From Methylocapsa sp. (lineage in GTDB: Bacteria; Pseudomonadota; Alphaproteobacteria; Rhizobiales; Beijerinckiaceae), in NCBI GenBank assembly GCA_017353815.1, contig JAFMSB010000050.1, positions 1 to 8,635 of the forward strand: 8,635 bases of DNA. Reading direction: 5' to 3'. Below, piece after piece: positions 5,351-8,635 of the stretch (position 1 is its first letter; each line of letters starts with the position of its first letter). The translations under genes and the position numbers were made by a program. Under the pieces are notes generated by a model. It had not been told where the DNA came from and searched no databases. It saw only the letters and a program-made list of their open reading frames with translations.

Positions 5351-6064
5351 GCGGCGTTGCGCAAATAGCGCCGAGGCGGGGTTGCCGATCAGCGTGTTGT
5401 CGCCCTTTTGCAGCCGCTGGTCCAGGGCAGTGACGATCGCTTCACAGTCCGTGCGGCCTTTCTCGTCCTTCCAGCCGTCCCTCGGATTATGCGCGATGGA
5501 CACGAATTCTTCGCGAATAGACACGAGGTTACGGAACCGCCAGCAGCGAAACAATTCCTCAAGGTATGGCACGAAAGCAAAGAGAACCGTCGCAATCATT
5601 ACAGATGCGAGATAACCAGTTGGTAACGGGTGCGCTTTCCAAGTGAAAGACCAATCGCCCGCACCAAACCCGAACACTGCGCAGAATTGATCCCAGTGCA
5701 ATGTAGCCGCGAGCAAGATTGCCGTGAGGGGCACCATTTCAAGCAAACTATGCATCGACTGTTCGACAAAATTGACATTACGCTTGGGACTCGTATAGGA
5801 CACGTCAATCAATGCCGTAATTTCATGCACGATGAAAGTCACGACCGCGACGGCAATCACCGCCGCATTAATTTCAAAGACTATCGCAGGTAGCATCATG
5901 ACTCCGATCTGGAAGAGCATGATAGAGTGCGCCACACTTTCAGGGAGACCGCTCGTCCGCTCGATATGCGTCCGGCGATGGCAAACCCAATCGCCTATCC
6001 CGGCGAAGAACCACAGGGGAACAATGAAATAGAGCAGGATCAGTACTGCTGGATCGGAAAACAT
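5348..6064 (-). CDS. Integral membrane protein with conserved histidines, function unknown
   Basis: The 238-residue product starts at ATG 6062-6064, seven bases after a good GAGGAG ribosome binding site. Hydrophobic segments lie at about residues 6-26, 46-64, 65-86, 107-124 and 150-168, giving four or five membrane helices. Conserved-looking histidines cluster near membrane borders: DWVCHRRTHIE (about 25-35), VHEITAL (about 79-85) and EQSMHSLLEM (about 101-110). The HxxxH pattern recalls the fatty-acid hydroxylase superfamily, but the full eight-histidine set is not present, so enzymatic function is unproven. I recall similar uncharacterised proteins in rhizobia. The soluble tail (about 170-238) ends at the possible IS21 end, so the original C terminus may have been altered. 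No operon partner is visible. Confidence 0.8.
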   Translation of the reverse strand: MFSDPAVLILLYFIVPLWFFAGIGDWVCHRRTHIERTSGLPESVAHSIMLFQIGVMMLPAIVFEINAAVIAVAVVTFIVHEITALIDVSYTSPKRNVNFVEQSMHSLLEMVPLTAILLAATLHWDQFCAVFGFGAGDWSFTWKAHPLPTGYLASVMIATVLFAFVPYLEELFRCWRFRNLVSIREEFVSIAHNPRDGWKDEKGRTDCEAIVTALDQRLQKGDNTLIGNPASALFAQRR

Positions 6065-6069
6065 TTTGT

Positions 6070-6075
6070 CTCCTC
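6070..6075 (-). promoter_or_regulatory. Ribosome binding site of membrane-protein gene
   Basis: GAGGAG on the minus strand lies five to seven bases before the ATG at 6062-6064 and decides that start. Confidence 0.75.
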
Positions 6076-7172
6076 ATAAGAGAATAAAAGTGAGCAGCGG
6101 ACGTAAGAAAAGCCGCGGAAATTCGCGCGATTGTTGGTTTCTTTGCTGTCATATCCCTGTTGTGTGGCCTCACCGTCCTAATTCCGATGTACATTGTCCA
6201 TTGGTCAAGTGACTGATTATTTGGGTACAGGATTCCAGCTCTTAGTTTTCATGTTTGGGTGCGGGATTGTCCGCCTTTGCAGTTGCGGCACTGCAAGTAT
6301 ATCTCTTCAGCTGCACAACGCTGCTATATTGAGATTGGCCAGTGCGCCTGGGAATCGTCTTGGCGGTTAATCCAGAAACGCAGCGATTTTCGCAGATACT
6401 CGGTTCCGTGGCACTTATCGCAGGGGAATCGATCGGGTCGATAAATGTGAATGCACCATATTGACTATGGCATTGAAGATAGTGTCCTATCCCCAATAGC
6501 GACTGCGCAATTAGGTCGGAGAATGCCCCCCCCGAAGCCAGTTGCTGAGAGTATATCGACCGCTGAAGGTCATGGCCTGAAGCCAGGGATACTTCGGCCA
6601 TCGAGAACGTCGGCCTTTTCTTGGGTGATGAGCCGATGAGTCTGAGCGGCACATTAGGCTCCCGTACATTTTTACTGCAATTGATGGAGGTCGAATTGCT
6701 CATCCAAGGGGTTGCCCTGTTATTGAGAATTTGAGGAGAGCTGGAAATAGCCAAATTTCCTGCTTGCAGATTGACGGTCTATCGGCGTTTCCCAGGCTGG
6801 GAAAACGTGGGCGGGAGTTGGGTCTTGACTACTGACAGGCAAGCTGTAACGGCCCGGCAAAGCAGTGCGCTCAAATTAATTAAAGTTGATTAGAAACGGC
6901 GATGTAGTGCAAACTGAAGTTATCGAAAATCCCACATGTGTTGAGGTCCAGAAGTTTCGATCCTTGCCATCGGAAAACAGCTTGGCGATGGCTGTCAGGT
7001 CATGTACTAGCTGGATTTGCCCCGCTGAGAATATATCTAATATCGAAATTCATTAGTTGTCAATCGAATCTTGTTTGCGAGCCCGGTACCGTCTGCCACA
7101 AAGGCTACCTTGACGGCGCTCCCCCGTCATGCATTGCCAGGCTCGAAACGGACGTCGATTAAAGATGAATTT
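6076..7172. other. About 1.1 kb without a convincing gene
   Basis: Base composition is more AT-rich than in the flanking genes and no frame matches a protein family I know. The longest frame (minus, 6242-6754) is Ser- and Pro-rich with no recognisable motif. A 32-codon plus frame (6636-6734, MSLSGTLGSRTFLLQLMEVE and onward) overlaps a preceding stop as ATGA but has no ribosome binding site. A run of eight C lies at 6526-6533. The stretch probably holds decayed genes and the leader of the hydrolase gene. Confidence 0.5.
6249..6464 (-). pseudogene. Possible zinc-ribbon protein remnant (two CxxC pairs)
   Basis: One minus-strand frame reads DRFPCDKCHGTEYL, then LRFWINRQDDSQAHWPISI, a TAG stop (6324-6326), and continues QRCAAEEIYLQCRNCKGG before TGA. 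The two CxxC pairs (6411-6422 and 6279-6290) are in the same frame, 44 codons apart, as in small zinc-ribbon proteins. There is an internal stop, no clear start codon and no recognised family. It may be a decayed gene or a coincidence. Confidence 0.22.
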
Positions 7173-7197
7173 GGAAAGGAGGCTATCCGGGAGCCTC
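7173..7197 (+). promoter_or_regulatory. Strong Shine-Dalgarno inside a small hairpin
   Basis: GGAAAGGAGG (7173-7182) is a near-ideal Shine-Dalgarno sequence but lies 28 bases before the ATG at 7211, too far for normal use. GAGGCT (7179-7184) can pair with AGCCTC (7192-7197) around a seven-base loop, which would hide the site. An in-frame TAA at 7202-7204 rules out a longer hydrolase, so the site may serve another frame or be a relic. Confidence 0.4.
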
Positions 7198-7210
7198 ACC
7201 GTAAGATTCT

Positions 7211-8209
7211 ATGGCCGAAATTGTTCTCGTGCATGGTATTGACCAGCAAGACAAGTCTGCGGAGACTCTTGAGAAGGAGTGGCTGCCGGCTTTGGCGAGC
7301 GGCCTACGCCTGGCAGGATTTCCCGCCGTAGCCGATCGCATTTGGTCCGAAAATGGCGAACCAGGCAGTATAGATACCCACATGGCCTTCTACGGCAACC
7401 TCTTTCTCATTCCGGGACTGCAAGGTGACGGTGTGCGCACGTCACCGTCACAAGAGTGCGAACTGCTCGATGCTCTTGCCATTGAATGGCTGCGCCGCGC
7501 AGCCGATAGGGCAACGACTCAGAGGACTCGCCAAATCGCCAGGCGAGAATTTAACCAATTAACTCATAACCTCGGAGTCGAACAAGGAGCTGGCAAATAC
7601 GTCCGCAGCGCTGCCAGATGCCTTGCCAAGATCCCCTGGTTTGCTCCCTATGGTATGGGATTAGCGGAACGGTTCGTCCAGCGTTCTCTCACCCAGGTCA
7701 CCCGCTATTTTTCCGAGGCGTATATTCGCGCTGCCGCTGTAAAATCCATACTAGACCTCATTGGTTCAGAAACCAGGGTGTTGATCGGGCATTCACTGGG
7801 TTCCGTGGTCGCTTATGAAGCGAGTCATCATATCGTTCGACCTCTTCCACTGTTATTGACGCTCGGTTCCCCATTGGGCCTCCATACAATTATATACGAC
7901 CGGCTCCAGCCACAGCCGCCTAGCTTTCCGTTGGCTGTGCGCAGATGGGTGAACATTGCGGATCCGGATGATTTTATCGCGGCCGATCCAAAGATCGAGA
8001 GCCTATTTGGTGCCGGTAAGCCTGCCAGCGCCCTGCTCGAGGGTAGCTTCACGCAAGAGGGTGGCTCCGAGCCTCACAGTTCCTTATTTTACCTAAGACG
8101 GCCAGAGGTCGGGGGACCCGTCGGAAAGCTGTTTCAGGATTATGCTGGTCCGCGTTCAGACCGAATATGCCGTGAGAGTCTCGGTTCAGGAAAACGGATT
8201 AGGCCGTAG
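7211..8209 (+). CDS. Alpha/beta-hydrolase fold serine hydrolase (lipase-like)
   Basis: The 332-residue product starts MAEIVLVHGI, where HG forms part of the oxyanion hole of alpha/beta hydrolases. The nucleophile elbow is LIGHSLGSVVAYE with Ser195. A likely acid is Asp251 or Asp254 in VNIADPDDFIAAD, and His289 in PHSSLFYL completes the triad. Other family-like segments are EKEWLPALASGLRLAGF, MAFYGNLF, and LTLGSPLGL (about 217-224). There is no signal peptide or membrane segment, so a cytoplasmic esterase or lipase-like enzyme is expected; the substrate is unknown. I recall homologues of similar length in actinobacteria. The last codons (RP and TAG) and the stop come from the terminal repeat of the IS at 8202, so the natural C terminus was cut, but the catalytic core is complete. 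No in-frame start exists upstream (TAA at 7202), and the ribosome binding site is oddly distant. Confidence 0.9.
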   Translation: MAEIVLVHGIDQQDKSAETLEKEWLPALASGLRLAGFPAVADRIWSENGEPGSIDTHMAFYGNLFLIPGLQGDGVRTSPSQECELLDALAIEWLRRAADRATTQRTRQIARREFNQLTHNLGVEQGAGKYVRSAARCLAKIPWFAPYGMGLAERFVQRSLTQVTRYFSEAYIRAAAVKSILDLIGSETRVLIGHSLGSVVAYEASHHIVRPLPLLLTLGSPLGLHTIIYDRLQPQPPSFPLAVRRWVNIADPDDFIAADPKIESLFGAGKPASALLEGSFTQEGGSEPHSSLFYLRRPEVGGPVGKLFQDYAGPRSDRICRESLGSGKRIRP

Positions 8210-8635
8210 TGACAATTTAGGATTTTGGGGATTCCCAAAGGGGCGCAAATCACATTCAAGGCTGATTCTTGGAGATCGGCCATGGATTGTGATGAACTGT
8301 GCGATGATCAATGGGAACGGCTGAGAGGCTTGGTGCCAGGCGGATGCAGAGGCAAGCGGGGTCCCCGCGTCGATAACCGCCGCTTTCTTAACGCTTTGCT
8401 CTGGATGGCACGCTCGGGCAGCCGCTGGCGTGATTTGCCAGAACGGCTTGGGGATATCATACGGTGAAGCGGCGCTATTACCGCTGGATTGCAATGGGTG
8501 TTCTTGAGACCATGTCCACGGCGCTTGCGCGCGAAGCCGATCTTGAATGGCTGATGATCGACTCAACCATCGTGCGGGCACATCAGCAGGCGGCCGGAGC
8601 GCGCCGCAAAAAAAGGGGGCCGCATGCCCAAGGCC
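8202..8635 (+). mobile_element. IS5-family (IS427-like) element, left part, runs off window
   Basis: The terminus GGCCGTAGTGACAATTTAG (8202-8220) matches the terminus at 4769-4787 and follows TTA, as the other follows CTA, consistent with the YTAR-like targets of this family. The transposase gene starts 80 bases inside. The right end lies beyond the window, so completeness cannot be judged. The insertion cut the end of the hydrolase gene. Confidence 0.82.
8282..8635 (+). pseudogene. IS427-like transposase, frameshifted, 3' part beyond window
   Basis: ATG at 8282 opens MDCDELCDDQWERLRGLVPG, with the DxxWxxLxxLxP beginning typical of IS5-family transposases, then DNRRFLNALLWMARSGSRWR and DLPERLGD. 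The frame then stops at TGA 8465-8467. In the next frame homology continues HTVKRRYYRWIAMGVLETM and EADLEWLMIDSTIVRAHQQA, with the first catalytic Asp in MIDST, to the window edge. Relatives read LGDYHTVKRR, so one base seems to be missing at the GATATCAT near 8455. A frameshift mutation is likelier than a programmed shift because no slippery run is present, although some IS427-group elements do use two overlapping frames. Confidence 0.85.

Noticed and set aside
6526..6533. Run of eight C as a possible phase-variable tract
   Set aside because: It is not inside a credible gene or promoter, so no switching function can be argued.
6242..6754. 170-codon minus-strand frame
   Set aside because: Low-complexity composition, no motifs, no ribosome binding site, and a different minus frame shows the more protein-like CxxC pattern.
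1..8635. CRISPR array, rRNA or tRNA genes, toxin-antitoxin pair
   Set aside because: No regularly spaced repeats, no rRNA-like blocks, no tRNA cloverleaf and no recognisable toxin or antitoxin pair were found on either strand.

Overview
The window is a GC-rich alphaproteobacterial accessory region, most like Bradyrhizobium and related Hyphomicrobiales. This is judged from the style of the LuxR-type sensor protein, the DUF1348 and DUF6632 proteins, the IS5-family elements and a chromosomal-type parS palindrome. No database search was possible. The region looks like an insertion-sequence graveyard: only three genes look fully usable (a DUF1348/NTF2-like protein, an integral membrane protein and an alpha/beta hydrolase). 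Most others are truncated, frameshifted or fused to IS ends.

Layout. Bases 1-117 are a diverged copy of 2001-2117. A perfect ParB-binding parS site lies at 314-329, with a compound hairpin and a candidate tiny ORF beside it. A frameshifted 3' fragment of a DUF1348 gene follows (426-576). A LuxR-family regulator without its DNA-binding domain (610-1530, minus) lies downstream of remnants of a second, paralogous regulator that still carry the missing HTH start (about 1615-1830). The second copy of the repeat then leads into an intact DUF1348 gene (2206-2673, minus) and a frameshifted DUF6632 membrane-protein gene (2820-3259, minus). Facing away from these is the N-terminal piece of an AraC-family regulator (3303-3473, plus). 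The arrangement suggests a former AraC-controlled DUF6632-DUF1348 operon.

Mobile DNA from 3470 to about 5350 destroyed that regulator. A complete 1292-bp IS5-family element (3474-4765, CTAG duplication) sits exactly at the junction between the AraC remnant and the end of an older IS5-family fragment (4769 to about 5126). This is followed by the N-terminal fragment of a third transposase (5176-5299) and a short stretch with two direct repeats resembling an IS21-type end. Next come the membrane-protein gene (5348-6064, minus) and about 1.1 kb without a convincing gene, apart from a CxxC-rich remnant. The plus-strand serine hydrolase (7211-8209) has a stop codon that lies inside the terminal inverted repeat of the last IS5-family element (8202 to the window end).

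I see no complete, clearly new multi-gene system. The items most worth following are the isolated parS site, the 2-kb segmental duplication with decayed regulators, and the nested IS architecture whose ends supply stop codons to two host genes.
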